Assembly (NCBI GenBank): GCA_017893485.1
Contig: JACEHZ010000588.1
Coordinates: forward strand, 310,001 to 374,000
Length of the DNA: 64,000 bases
Origin: Hemerocallis citrina
Taxonomy: Eukaryota; Streptophyta; Magnoliopsida; Asparagales; Asphodelaceae
Direction: 5' to 3'
Shown here: positions 1 to 11,929 of the stretch, in pieces
How positions within the stretch are numbered: the stretch's first letter is position 1
Layout of the letters: every line of letters begins with the position of its first letter
Notes under the pieces: generated by a model
The model's input: only the letters and a program-made list of their open reading frames with translations
What the model was told of the DNA's origin: nothing
The model's database searches: none
Translations under genes and position numbers: made by a program

Positions 1-253
1 GGAAGAAGAAGACGAACTGTATGTCGACGAAAATGAAAAAATATAGCCTTAACACGTTCTTGCCAAGAACGGGTTAAGGCCATCTTTTTTAATAAAATTT
101 TGCCTTAACCCGTTCTTGCCAAGAACGGGTTAAGGCAAGATTTTATTAAAAAAATCTGGACCGTTGGATCTTTGATCCAACGGTCCAGATCGAAGTTCGC
201 ACAGGTCGGTGCGAACAGACCCGTTCCGGCCCGTTTGCAACCGAACAACACTC
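1..253. mobile_element. Terminal end of a MULE-A copy cut by the window edge
   Basis: Bases 1-253 closely match the right-hand end of the complete MULE-A element at about 28435-28684, in the same orientation. Both contain the GTCGACGAAAATG stretch, the AACCCGTT hairpins and the terminal CCGAACAACAC sequence, and both are followed directly by a TA microsatellite. In this end the last 250 bases fold into four consecutive hairpins, at about 47-80, 103-137, 157-188 and 193-216. The rest of this copy lies left of the window. Confidence 0.8.
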
Positions 254-277
254 TATATATATATATATATATATATA
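254..277. repeat. TA microsatellite at the left edge of MULE-B
   Basis: Alternating TA sequence. A similar run (5620-5640) lies on the other side of MULE-B, so MULE-B appears to have inserted into one TA tract. The target duplication is about 9-10 bases of alternating TA, but its exact length cannot be fixed in a microsatellite. Confidence 0.8.
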
Positions 278-902
278 GGGAAACTTTCCGTTGCACACCA
301 GCCTAGTGTGCAACACGGTGCGCACTGCGTGTAGACCGTCCGATCCTCTTGATCCAGATCCAAGGGATCTGATGCGCTCCCGCTCATCTGTTATAGCTGG
401 GGGGGTATAATCGGAATTTCAACCCCCCCCCCCCAAATACAACTGGCGTCTTCTCACCTTCATCCATCTAAACCCTATCTCCTTTCCCTATCGAATTTCT
501 CCTTTCCCTATCGTACTCCGCTCCTCTCCTTCATCCTCTTCCTCACGTAATCTAAAATCGGAACCCATCGACAGCTCCATCTAAGTGCAATCTCCAATCC
601 CCCTCTCTCCCGCTCACCTCCTTCCTCCTTTTCGTCATCCAAAACAAAACCCTAGCCCCCAAATTCGTCTCCTTCCTCCTCAAACTCCACCGGAACCCAT
701 CAACCAAATCTCATCTCCTCCTCGTGACGCGAGCATGATCTGGACGCTCTTTTCACAAATCTCATCTCTTTCTCCTCCATTCCTCATCGTTAGTGAAGGT
801 ATCTTTTTTTTTTTACTTGATAATGTTGGGAACTGAACACAATTTTCTGATTTTGGTTTGAAAATTAATTTGGTATTGTCGAAATTAAATCCGAAATTCT
901 GA
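278..902 (+). repeat. Left terminal inverted repeat of MULE-B
   Basis: The reverse complement is at 4995-5619. The outer part has a short internal palindrome (GTGTGCAACAC) and a C-run. The inner part is CT-rich with AAACCCTA motifs, resembling a plant 5' UTR. The similarity stops just after AAATTCTGAT. The 83-76 residue open frames in this repeat mirror each other in the two TIRs and are not taken as genes. Confidence 0.85.
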
Positions 903-1742
903 TTGTCCATGGTTATTGAAGGAGGCAGTTGTCAAGTATTTCATATGAATATGTAGTTGTATAAGAAAGTAAATTCATGCAGGTAGTGTTGTACTGAGAT
1001 TTGGCCTATGTTATTTGGCCTTTTCCATCCAAGTGCAAGTATAACCTGTAGCATGCCTTTTTTTGTTAGATTATTTGTAATATTTGTTGGAAATAAGAAG
1101 TGACCTATTGTATAGTTCGGAATAAGTTAATAGCATGTCTTTTTTGTAACTGTTTTGGCTTGAACGTTACCACATCTTGTAGGATGGCATCAAACTTTTC
1201 TTCCCGAGCTCTAGCTCTAGGTCTAGGTCCTCCCGAGCTCTAGGACTTATGGCTCTTTCACGAAACCAAATCAACAATCATTACTGCTCTAGCTCTAGGT
1301 CCTCCCGAGCTAGTTCCGGTGAGAGAATTGTAGGTCCTAAATGTTGATGGTGCGTACAATTGTGGTTTCAGGAGAGGTGGACAGGTTTATGGAGTTGTGG
1401 GATTGATTGGTGGGGTGTTGGTGTCTCTGTTGTTGTTTCTGGCTTTCTTCAAGCAGTATTGACTGCTTTGTTGTTGTCTGTAGTGTTTAGAAAATTGTAT
1501 TTTGTAGTTGTTATATTTTGTGGAACTTGTATGTTGTGCTGGACTGGATGTAATCCTGTAAATTAAGAACATCTCTACTTCCCTTTGTTGAGTCTGTGTG
1601 TTGTTGGTGATGTAATCCTGTAAATTAAGATGCTTTATTAAACAGCAAGCGAAAATGTGGTTTCCTCATGAAATACTTGGTGTGGATCAGTAGACCAAAA
1701 TGTATAATTGATTCAATTTTTGAGTTTGTGACCATGTATATT

Positions 1743-1880
1743 GCACTCATTTATCTTCATGTATATCATTTATCTTATATTTTGCTTTCACTTTGCAGAT
1801 TGCACTTATTCGCACTCATTTATCTTCATGTATATCATTTATCTTACATTTTGCTTTCACTTTGCAGATTGCACTTATTC
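1743..1880. repeat. Two tandem copies of a 69-bp unit
   Basis: Two nearly identical 69-base units lie head to tail (1743-1811 and 1812-1880), differing at only a base or two. Each ends with a pyrimidine-rich stretch followed by TTTGCAG, which resembles an intron acceptor. Confidence 0.85.
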
Positions 1881-4265
1881 TAGGCTAACAGTATCAAGGA
1901 ACTGCTAAGTTTGAGGGTGATTTTGAAACTGGGAATTTGTTTAACTTCATAGTATTTCTTGATATATTGCTTGTGATGGATATGCAAGTAAATAGGGAAT
2001 TATCAATGTTCATATTCTTGTAAGATTAACATATAATAGCATTGAATGTAGAATAAAGAGTTGTGATGTTGATAGAAGTTCCAAACATGTTTATCTGCTT
2101 TATGCATGTTGTTCTGCATAAAAGCCACACCATTTCAGGTACAGGAGGTACAGGGTGCATGGTGCTGGATGTGTTTTTTTCCACCGAGTGTTAAAGCAGT
2201 ATAAAGTAGTCATCATTTTTTAAGTATGGGATGTGTTTTGCTGGTGTGTTGGTTGAAACGATCCTTTTCAAGTTATAAATACATAAGGAGAGTATGTGAG
2301 TCTGTTTTCTCTCAGTGATTATCTATCCTGCATCAAGTAGTGCTCAGTTTTACTCAGCTACAAGTTAGCACACGTTATATTTTTTTGCTTTCAGAGTTCA
2401 ACTATATTTGAATTAGTATGTGTTTCTTTAACCAAATCTGTCTTGAAGGTTTTAAGTGCCTTATGCATGTTTTTGGTAAGCCTCTTTGCTAGTGAGGATA
2501 GGGTTGAGTTTCAAACCTTTGCCTACACAATTCTCTAACTGATGAACAATTCTCTATGGTTAAATTTTCTCTTTGCAACCTGTTGTTTGTAAGGCAGTGG
2601 TCAAATTAATACAGCAGATATTGAAGGGCTAGTTTGGCTTTCTAAGTTGTAACTTCTTGATAATTGAAAGTAGTTCTGGTGAAATTTATGGCACTAGAAT
2701 CAACAGTTGATGGACTGAACTTCTTGTATTAAAAGCTTTTGCGGTCTAGCAGCAAATTAATAACAAAGCATTTTATTATGACCATGACTACAAGTGAAAC
2801 TTCACTCTGAAATACATTTACAGAAATGTTCTCAATATCTCTTTGAATACTCCACATAACAATCACAAACCAAGCTGTAGCTAATATATTTCCTTGAATG
2901 ATAAACAAGTTAAAAATCAATAACAATACAAAACTCTTCTAATTGCTCTACCATGATCATCTCATGTTGTCGTTTTATATTACAGTAGGCTTTGCCGTCG
3001 CAGATGAAACCATAGCGCTTTGATTATGGACAGACTTGACCATAGAAGCTACAAGCGCCGCAAAACAAAGAAAAAAGCCGTAACACAAACAACGCATTGA
3101 TTTTGTCTGTCACTAAAGCAGTACACCACATTCACATCAAGAATCAGTTTGCTGGTGGTTCCCGATCAGCAACTCCTCCAAAAATCTGTTGTTCAGTAAA
3201 TTGAAGAATCAGTGGGCTGTTTCATGATAAACATTTGAAATTAACGAATGATTGAGATTATTAATGACAAAGAACAAATGTCAAATAATATAAACATAAA
3301 AGAAGTGCAGACTGTGCACTAGTCTTGGAACACTCGTCCCTATTATGTTGCACATTATAATTGATAGAATGGTTAATCAAGTGGGCCACAATTGCAGAGT
3401 CCAGAAGAATTTTTCTCCTTACGAACTTATTTTTTTAAAGAGTAAAAAGGATATGAAAAACTTGCTTATTTAGTAAAGAAACTGCAGCCAAAAAATAACT
3501 AAAATTGCAACTATTAAAATTGCAACAAGGACCAACAAATACATTATATGGACATATATAAAGTCTGTAATACCCTAATCCCTATATCCATCGCATGAAG
3601 CTATATTCATATCACACATTAAAATGAATATATAACAGGCTTACCACATTAGAGTGAAGGGATTAACTGCCATGCCAAACAAGTGAGCACTTTAAAAATC
3701 AGCCCAGACAGCATCAAAACTCAATGAGAGTTCTTTTCATAGCTGGCTGCAAAAAAAAAATGCCAATGCATATGACTGCAAAAAAAAAAAAATAGCGTTA
3801 GATCAATTTCCTACTGGTTTAATAGATAACATAAAGTAATTTTACAGTACAGGATGATTGTGTTCATGAAATTAATTTTAGTAGGCTCATAAATGACTTT
3901 AATTCACGGACTGCGATGGTGTAGTAACATTTGGCTGCAGTTGAACTGCCACGCCTAAATAGATGTACCAATCACAATCCCGCTCATGTTTTACCACAAT
4001 TTCAGTAAATGCATCCCTATTTCCAAAGGGTCCACATTAACCAAAACAAACCATCAACATAGTGCACAAGCAAACAATCCATCCAAAAATTGCATTCTCT
4101 GAGCCGTGAGAAGTGCCAACACTGGCTCAGTACAACCAAAACAAATTTGGGCCCAAAATGAATCTGAAAATCAACAAGTGAGCATGTATCAGCCAACTGC
4201 AGCCTCATGTGAGTACTACAGAGTCAGTGAGAAGTGCCAACACTGGCTCAGTACAACAGACTACT

Positions 4266-4461
4266 GCAACCCATACTGAGTACTAAACTTCAAAAATGAT
4301 AAACTATAACCTCAAAGCCTAAATTCCTTTCATTTGTATCTGAAAGCCAAAATCAAGCATATTGCAACCCATACTGAGTACTAAACTTCAAAAATGATAA
4401 ACTATAACCTCAAAGCCTAAATTCCTTTCATTTGTATCTGAAAGCCAAAATCAAGCATATT
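4266..4461. repeat. Two tandem copies of a 98-bp unit
   Basis: A unit starting GCAACCCATACTGAGTAC recurs at 4266 and 4364 with almost no differences, a recent local duplication inside MULE-B. Confidence 0.85.
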
Positions 4462-4524
4462 TGTATATTCATTACAACTGAAAATACAACTCTAACTTTT
4501 TAAAAAATTCAGCTATACCGTATA

Positions 4525-4735
4525 GGGAAACTTTCCGTTGCACACCAGCCCAGTATGCACACCAGTTTAGTGTGCAAGAACATGCTATGCTGTAAAGTTG
4601 TAATGAATATACAATTTGTATATTCATTACAACTGAATATACAAATGTAACTTAACAAAAAATTCAACTATCATCCCAAGATGGATGTATATCATCGAAC
4701 GGTCTACAACCAGTGCGCACTGGATTGCACACTGC
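4525..4735. mobile_element. Small internal fragment related to MULE-B ends
   Basis: Starts GGGAAACTTTCCGTTGCACAC, identical to the MULE-B terminus, and ends near a segment (GTCTACAACCAGTGCGCAC, then TTGCACACTGCG) related to the inverted terminus. It contains a palindrome around 4598-4635 (TTGTAATGAATATACAA with its complement). It is probably a short, decayed family member nested in MULE-B. Confidence 0.5.
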
Positions 4736-5641
4736 GATGGTTTAGAAGACAAGAAATTCATCACTGCCTATCAATTCATCCCGTACCGAATAATAATAGT
4801 AGGGTATCAATAGTTACCAAAGCAAACTTGTGAATGAAATACTTCCCTCAGTTGACACTATCGTGAGAATCCTCGGAAGAATCCTCGACAGTGGGGGTAA
4901 ATTCACCTTCTTCAACATACAAAAAATTATCACCCAATTGTGAGCAACCTTCACCTAACTCCATACCTGAAACAAATTCGGAATTATAATCAAGATCAGA
5001 ATTTCGGATTTAATTTCGACAATACCAAATTAATTTTCAAACCAAAATCAGAAAATTGTGTTCATTTCCCAACATTATCAAGTAAAAAAAAAAAAGATAC
5101 CTTCACTAACGATGAGGAATGGAGGAGAAAGAGATGAGATTTGTGAAAAGAGCGTCCAGATCTTGCTCGCGTCACGAGGAGGAGATGAGATTTGGTCAAT
5201 GGGTTTCGGTGGAGTTTGAGGAGGAAGGAGACGAATTTGGGGGCTAGGGTTTTGTTTTGGATGACGAAAAGGAGGAAGGAGGTGAGCGGGAGAGAGGGGG
5301 AATGGAGATTGCACTTAGATGGAGCTGTCGATGGGTTCCGATTTTAGATTACGTGAGGAAGAGGATGAAGGAGAGGAGCGGAGTACGATAGGGAAAGGAG
5401 AAATTCGATAGGGAAAGGAGATAGGGTTTAGATGGATGAAGGTGAGAAGACGCCAGTTGTATTTGTGGGGGGGGGTGAAATTCCGATTATACCCCCCCAG
5501 CTATAACAGATGAGTGGGAGCGCATCAGATCCCTTGGATCTGGATCAAGAGGATCGGACGGTCTACACGCAGTGTGCACCGTGTTGCACACTAGGCTGGT
5601 GTGCAACGGAAAGTTTCCCTATATATATATATATATATATA

Positions 5642-5978
5642 GAAATCTTCGGTTGCACACTACTTTGGTGAGCACTCCATGAGCACTCACGAACTAGAGA
5701 CCCTATGAAAAATCCGATCCGCTCATATCGTTCTATATGCCTTAGATAGCCTAACAATAAAAAATCAAGTAATTTGAAGTTCATTTGTCCATGATTTACA
5801 TCATCACAAAATTGTATGGCTGAAAATTCTAACAGCTTGATGGATGGGCAAATGAACTTCAAATTACTTGATTTTTTATTGTTAGGCTATCTAAGGCATA
5901 TAGAACAATATGAGCGGTTCGGATTTTTCATAGGGTCTCTAGTTCGTGAGTGCTCACGGAGTGCTCACCAAAAGTAGT
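5642..5978. mobile_element. Fold-back MITE between MULE-B and MULE-A
   Basis: About 140-bp arms starting near GGTTGCACACTACTTTGGTG (left) and ending GCTCACCAAAAGTAGTG (right) are inverted copies of each other around a short spacer near 5800-5840. The right arm lacks its outermost 16-17 bases: MULE-A starts where they should be. The outer sequence CTTCGGTTGCACAC resembles the ends of MULE-A and MULE-B. Open frames on either strand here arise from the inverted arms and are not genes. Confidence 0.8.
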
Positions 5979-8440
5979 GGGTGTTGTTCGGTTGCAAACG
6001 GGCCGGAACGGGTCGGTTCGCACGGACCCGTGCGAACTTCGATATGGACCGTTGGATCGAAGATCCAACGGTTCAGATTTTTTTTAATAAAATCTTGCCT
6101 TAACCCGTCGTTGGCAAGAACGGGTTAAGGCAAAATTTAATTAAAAAAGATGGCCTTAACCCGTTCTTGGGAATAACGGGTTAAGGCTATATTTTTTCAT
6201 TTTCGTCGACTTAGAGTTCGTCTTCTTCTTCCGCTCTCTTCTTCTTTCTTCGACGAAAATAAACCCAAACGACGGAAAAAAGAAAAAAACCCTAGTTCCG
6301 ACGCTCGAAACCCTCGATCTCCCTCTTCTCTCCCAACTCCGAAGATCGGAACCCTCGAACTCCGACGATCGAAACCCTAGATTCTCTTCCCCTCTTCGGT
6401 ACGAAATCGGAACCCTAGTTCTCTTCCAAAACCCATTGCTTGGCTCGATTTCGCCCTATTCCGTACGGTATAAACTATTTCTTTAACCCAATAATCTACA
6501 TTTGTATTTTTTTTTGAATTTGTGTGTAGTAATTTATTTAGAAATTGGGAAAAAATTTAAATGCGTTAGTAGATTTTGGATGTAGATTCGGGTTGACCTT
6601 AAGTATATTCAATTTCCGAATTACGTTGCTTGCATTAGTAACTAGTAGAATTAGAATTGTATATACGAAATTAGTTATAAACTTTTCAGTGCGGTTATGG
6701 TTGAAAACCCTGCGAACGACCGTAAAAAAATACGAAACTTTCCGAGTAGGTTCGTCTCACGTAGTACAAGCCAAACCCACTTGTAGAAGCGAGTGTCGAC
6801 TCATGGTTCGAGAGTTACGGCCGCGTATTGCTTTCGGTTGGAAAAAACCAAGTATAGCGGTGCACGGCCGTATATCGCAAACCGTGACTCGAAACACGCT
6901 TCTACAAGTTCGAGTGGCTTGCCCTACGTGAATTCGACCAAGTCGGAAAGTTGTAAAATTTTCGGATGCCGTTTGTGTGGTTTTCTCAACTTCCTCGCAT
7001 TATAAGTTTCAGACTTAGAATTCTTTAAGTGCGGGTAGATTAGAAAACCCTCCAAACGGCCTCCAAAAAATACGAAACTTTGCGATTTGGTTGGTGACAC
7101 GTATGAGAAGTGACCCGTAGTTGTAGAAGTGAATTTCGACTCACGGTTCGAGAGATACGGCCGCGTATCGGTTTTGGTTGGGAAAAAACAACTAAAGCCG
7201 GTACACGGCCGTATCTCCCGAACCGTGAGTCGAAACTCGCTTCTACAAGTTCGGGTGGCTTGCCCTACGTGAATCCGACCTAGTCGGAAAGATTTATAAT
7301 TTTCGGGTACCGTTTGCACGGTTTTCTCAACTTTCTCGCACTACAAGTTTTAGACTTAGAATTTTCTAAGTGCGGGTAGATTAGAAAACCCTTCAAACGG
7401 CCTCCAAAAAATACGAAACTTTGCGAATTGGTTGGTGTCACCTAAGGGAACCCAAACGAACTTGTAGAAGTGAGTTTCGACTCACGGTTCGAGAGATACG
7501 GTCGCGTATCGCTTTCGGTTGAAAAAAACTATTATAAAGCGGTATACGGTCGTATCTCGCAAACCGTGAGTCGAAACTCGCTTCTATAAGTTCGGGTGGC
7601 TTGCCCTACGTGAACCCGACCAACTCTGAAAGTTTTAAAATTTTCGGATGCCGTTTGTGCGGTTTTCTCAACTTCCTCGCATTACAAGTTTAAGCCTTAG
7701 AATTTTCTTAGTGCGGGTAGCTTAGAAAACCCTTCAAACGGCCTACAAAAAATACGAAACTTTGCGATTTGGTTGGTGTCACCTACGAGAAGTGAACCGA
7801 AGTTGTAGTAGTGAATTTCGACTCACGGTCCGAGAGATACGGCCGCGTATCGGTTTTGGTTGGAAAAAAACAACTAAAGCCGGTACACGGCCATGTCTCG
7901 CAAACCGTGAGTCGAAACTCGTTTTTACAAGTTTGGGTGGCTTGCCCTACGTGAATCCGGCCTAGTCGAAAAGTTTCTTAATTTTCGGGTACCGTTTGCG
8001 CGGTTTTCTCAACTTTCCCGCACTACAAGTTTTAAACTTAGAAATTTCTAAGTGCGGGTAGATTAGAAAACCCTTCAAACGCCCTCCAAAAAATACGAAA
8101 CTTTGCGGGTAGGTTGGTGTCCCCTATGAGAAGCCCCCCAAACTTGTAGAAGTGATTTTCGACTCCCGATTTGAGAGATACGGCCGCGTATCGCTTTCGG
8201 TTGAAAAAAACTATTATAAAGCGGTATACGGTCGTATCTTGCAAACCATGAGTCGAAACTCCCTTCTACAAGTTCGGGTGGCTTGCCCTACGTGAATTCC
8301 ACCTAGATGGAAATTTTTATAATTTTCAGATGCCGTTTGTGCGGTTTTGCTCTATTTCCTCGCATTTTAAGTTTTAGAATTAGAATTTTCTAAGTGCGGG
8401 CCGTTTATAAAACACTTCAAACCACCTCCAATTAGTACGA
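5979..8440 (+). repeat. Left TIR of MULE-A with five subterminal palindromic repeats
   Basis: The outer 250 bases hold four hairpins. They are followed by the CT-rich stretch 6230-6470. From about 6700 to 8440, five units of about 340 bp follow, with the landmark ACGAAACTTT near 6728, 7071, 7409, 7750 and 8093. Each unit is itself an inverted repeat. One arm contains GTTTCGACTCACGGTTCGAG and a GATACGGCCG motif; after an A-rich centre the complementary arm returns (CCGTGAGTCGAAACTC). Open frames of 67-131 residues inside the array repeat with the unit and are not counted as genes. Confidence 0.88.
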
Positions 8441-8543
8441 AACTTTTCTCCTTTTCAAGTTGTGGTGGCTTGCGCACTTATAAAAACACCAAATACAGCG
8501 GTTTAGTACCCCTAACTATTCTCCTCTTCACCGTTTCTTAGGT

Positions 8544-10881
8544 ATGGACAGTTTCGAAGGAAGTTTTGTTGCCGGGGATAAATTTGTTCGTCAACAACCA
8601 CTTGGCGAGTATCTTCCTCATGTTGACGAGCACCTAAAATCGAAGATTGGTATGACATTTCCCACCCTTGATGATGCGGAAAAATTTTATTCATCATATT
8701 GCAAATGTGCGGGATTCGCTATGCGTAAGGGTGGAAATAAATATAAGGGAAACGATGTAGTGGATAAATCATACGTCTGTAATAAAGCCGGGGAGTCACC
8801 GAATAGCTATAATGAAACCAGACGAGGTACAACTTCTAAAACGGGTTGCAAAGCTTTTGTCCGTGTGAAAATAAACCCACATAGTACTTCACAAAGTAAT
8901 ACGTGGATTATTTATTCGTTAAATGAAGCACACAATCACGAATTTACTTCACCCGGTAGACGTCACTTGCTACCTCGAAACCGTGAATTGACTAAGACAG
9001 TTAAAAATGTAATTGGTCAACTTACCGAAGCTAATGTCCCTGTATGCAAACAAATGCTATTCTTTGAAGGTGCAAGTGGCGGTAATGAGAAAATTGGATT
9101 CACCGAAACCGATGTAAGAAATCTCAGGAGAGACGAGATGGAAGGTTTAAAAGGTCACGACGGACAAATGCTACTTGAGTTTTTTGAATCGAAAAAGGCA
9201 ACCGATCCCTTATTCTATTTTGATTACCAATGTGACCCCGAAGGGCGATTGACACATTGTGTGTGGGTGGACGGTATCGCCAGAAATAATTACAAAGTAT
9301 TTGCGGATGTTCTCTGCTTTGACGCTACCTACAACACAAACCGATACGGGATGTTGTTCGTACCATTTATTGGATTCAACCATCATTGGCAATCAATATT
9401 CCTAGGTTATGGGTTCATCCCCAATGAGACGGCATCCTCATTTGAGTGGTTCTTTGAAAAGTGGCGTGCTGTAATGACATGTGATCCGATCAACATCGTG
9501 ACAGATGAGGATCGCGGGATAACTTCTGCAATTTCCAAAGTTTTCCCAATCACGTCACATAGATATTTCATTTGGCATATTTTGGATAAGCTACCGCATG
9601 AAGTTCGAATGTCGAATAATGTTGATGAGTTCAGGGATGCTTTGAAGACTATTATTTATACGGCGGAATTTAAAACAGAATTCGAACAGAAGTGGAAAAA
9701 TTGATCTGTCAGTACAAATTAGAAAATAACAAATGGTTGAAGGAAAAATTTGAGATCCGTGAAAAATGGGCCCCTGTGTACGCAAGAGACTCATTTTGGG
9801 GGGGCATGTTGAGTACCCAACGTAGCGAATCGCTACATTCATCCTTGAAGCACCATACTCATAAAAAGTACTCACTACATGAATTTGCTATCATCTTTGA
9901 CCGACTCTTAGTAAAACAAAGACACGATGAACTTAAAGAAACACATCGTAATCGCGAGGAGCGGCCAAAATTGAAGACCGAGTGGGCATTGGAGTCACAA
10001 ATGGCAGGGACATACACTTTGAAGATTTTCTACAAATTTCAACAAGAAGTGGTCAAAAGCTTATTACTTAATGTGAGTTTAATTGCGAGTATGGATACAC
10101 TGGATAGTGCAGCTTATTCTGTAACAGTTTGTTGAAATTCAGAACCGGGGAGGGTGATTTCTTATTGTAAAATCAGTAAAATTGCTAAATGCCCTTGTTC
10201 CATGTACTACTTCGTAGGCATTCCCTGCAAACATCTACTTGCAGTTATTCGGTTCACAGATCACACCGCACTACCTGAACAATATATTTGTAGGCGATGG
10301 ACCCGGGATCAAATGAGGAGAAGCAGTATACCGGTGGGCAATAATATGGGCGACAATTTTGCTTCGCATTATTGTGAACTTAGTATGCACTCAAGACATA
10401 TGGTCGATCTTGGTTGTTCTTCAGAGCGAGGATACAAGTACATGCTAGACCACATGCTGAAGGGAATTGAAGGCTTTGCTAAGATTGATCCAGTGAACAG
10501 CACACCACACGAAGGTAGCGCACAACCTGAGAGTGGTGGACAAGCACATACACATGCACATGTAGGTGACCCTGTACAGTGCACCACAAAGGGTAGGCCT
10601 AAAGGGAAACGGTTGAAGTCGGTAAAAGAATGTCAAAAAACGAAGAGGCCAAGACTTTGTAGGACATGTCTTCGTGTCGTAGGTCACGATTCACGGAATT
10701 GCCCAAAAAATTTAGCAAGGTATTATATCAGAGATTTTGTATTTGTTAATTGAACTCAAACTTTGTTATTTTTGGTCAGTACTAACTCATTCTTCCTTCT
10801 TTTTTTAGTGGATCGGTGGGCAATGAAGAAGCTCCAAACGCGGTAGAGAGTGATGATGACGAAGGCGAAGGTTCGTGCTAA
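8544..10881 (+). pseudogene. FAR1/MULE transposase, one frameshift and one nonsense codon
   Basis: This encodes a MURA-type transposase with a FAR1 DNA-binding domain (about residues 40-135, ending in the EAHNHEF histidine motif). A MULE DDE core follows, with D260 in FDATYNTNRYG and D321 in VTDEDRG; the probable catalytic E lies after the break in QRSES. Next come a SWIM zinc finger (CPC...GIPCKH, about 10195-10235) and a C-terminal zinc-knuckle-like CRTC...GHDSRNC. The start is the ATG at 8544. The frame breaks in an A-run near 9696-9700, consistent with loss of one base, and continues in another frame. A TGA at 10133-10135 interrupts it again. A plausible intron (10720-10808, GT...TTTTTTAG) joins a last exon, 10809-10881, rich in D/E and ending in TAA. 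The protein would bind the element ends and cut and paste DNA in the nucleus. This copy should be inactive unless a related copy acts in trans. Confidence 0.88.
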
Positions 10882-11422
10882 GGGGGCTTTAAGAAATTTA
10901 TTAATATGTATGTCATGTCAAAATTTCAAAATAATCACCGAATAATTGCCAAATTTTATATTGATTCGTGCCGATTTTTATGAATTTCGACTGGATTGTT
11001 AATCTTTTTTTTTTCCCTGGTATAGGTCCGGAATGAAACAAGTATAACGCGCCCAAATGGAAAGACGCAATGTGTTGAAAAGTTGTGTTATTTTTGGTTT
11101 GTATATATGTGTGGATAATTGCCGTGTGCTTGTTTGGTACAAGTAAATTAATGATGTTTTTCATTATAATGTAATTTCTGTACGTCAGTTTATTTTGTGT
11201 ATTTGTGAACAAAGTTATATTACTATGCATTTTGATCAGGCAATTTGGTTGTGAATGCTTATTGCAATCGGAAAATGTAAAATTGGTAGATGTATACAAT
11301 TTGGGGAACTCGTTCTGTTTGGGAATTTTGTGTTAAGGAAAATTGTCTGCCTGCTAATGTGAACAGTTTTTTATTTGTGTTGGCGATTGTGTATTTCGTG
11401 CATAACCAATACTGCACCTGTA
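10882..11422. other. AT-rich spacer downstream of the transposase
   Basis: Noncoding AT-rich sequence. The minus-strand open frame (10913-11299) has no recognisable domain and is low in complexity, so it is not annotated. The 3' UTR of the transposase gene probably lies here. Confidence 0.5.
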
Positions 11423-11830
11423 AGTTCGGCCAATATCTCTTTTCTTAACCCGTTCTTGACGATAGCGGTTTAATACAATCTAACCCGTTATCAGAAATAA
11501 CGGGTTAAGGAGATAGATATTGGCAGTACTTTGGTTCAATACTTCACATGCGGTGGTTTTAGTTCGGCCAATATCTCTCTACTTAACCCGTTCTTGGCGT
11601 TAACGGTTTAATACAATTTAATCTGTTATCAGCAATAACGGGCTAAGGAGCTAGATATTGGCAGTACTTTGGTTCAATACTACACATATAGGGATTTAGT
11701 TCGGCCAATATCTCTCTACTTAAGCCGTTCTTGGCGGTAACGGTTTTATACAATCTAACTCGTTATTAGCAATAACGGGCTAAGGAGACAGGTATTGGCA
11801 GTACTTCGGTTCAATACTTCGGTTCAATCC
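11423..11830. repeat. Three 139-bp repeats with AACCCGTT hairpins
   Basis: Units start with GTTCGGCCAATATCTCT near 11423, 11562 and 11699. Each contains AACCCGTTCTTG, an inverted AACGGTTTAATAC, a second AACCCGTTAT and an AACGGG(T/C)TAAGGAG complement, then GATATTGGCAGTACTTTGG. The unit ends are also complementary: GGCCAATATCTCT at the start pairs loosely with AGATATTGGC near the end. Confidence 0.85.
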
Positions 11831-11929
11831 TGTGTGAATTCTGTTCGCTGTGCCATTTTGGAAATACTGACTCTGTTGCGGAATTTATCTATTGTTCTAC
11901 CATCTAATATGATGGTTGGCACTTCTCTT

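Larger units (their letters stand above)
903..4994. other. MULE-B interior, no intact gene seen
   Basis: About 4.1 kb of AT-rich DNA with no open frame above about 70 residues that I recognise. Around 1183-1560 on the plus strand a start codon in a MASNFSSRAL context is followed by stops and then a hydrophobic stretch (FRKLYFVVVIF). Around 3150-3180 on the minus strand a short reading ends in REPPAN and a stop. Both could be decayed exons of captured host genes, but neither is assigned. Two local tandem duplications are listed separately. Confidence 0.5.
278..5619. mobile_element. MULE-B: 5.3-kb long-TIR element, no intact transposase
   Basis: The element begins GGGAAACTTTCCGTTGCACAC and ends with the reverse complement of that sequence. 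It has about 625-bp terminal inverted repeats (278-902 and 4995-5619) that remain very similar over their whole length, including the CCCTAGCCCCC stretch and a T-run. Long TIRs and an AT-rich 9-10 bp target duplication are typical of Mutator-like elements. No transposase motif is visible inside, so it looks non-autonomous. The family assignment rests on structure only. Confidence 0.72.

Noticed and set aside
6700..8440. CRISPR-like or satellite array
   Set aside because: Units of about 340 bp with internal inverted arms, inside transposon TIRs and repeated at the other end, in a plant genome. Not CRISPR, and not a free satellite.
9692..9694. A separate gene starting at 9692
   Set aside because: The codon is GTG and the protein continues the transposase after a frameshift; it is the same gene.
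10133..10150. A short intron removing the in-frame stop at 10133 of the transposase
   Set aside because: The only GT...AG pair across the stop would give an intron of about 16 bases, too short to splice.
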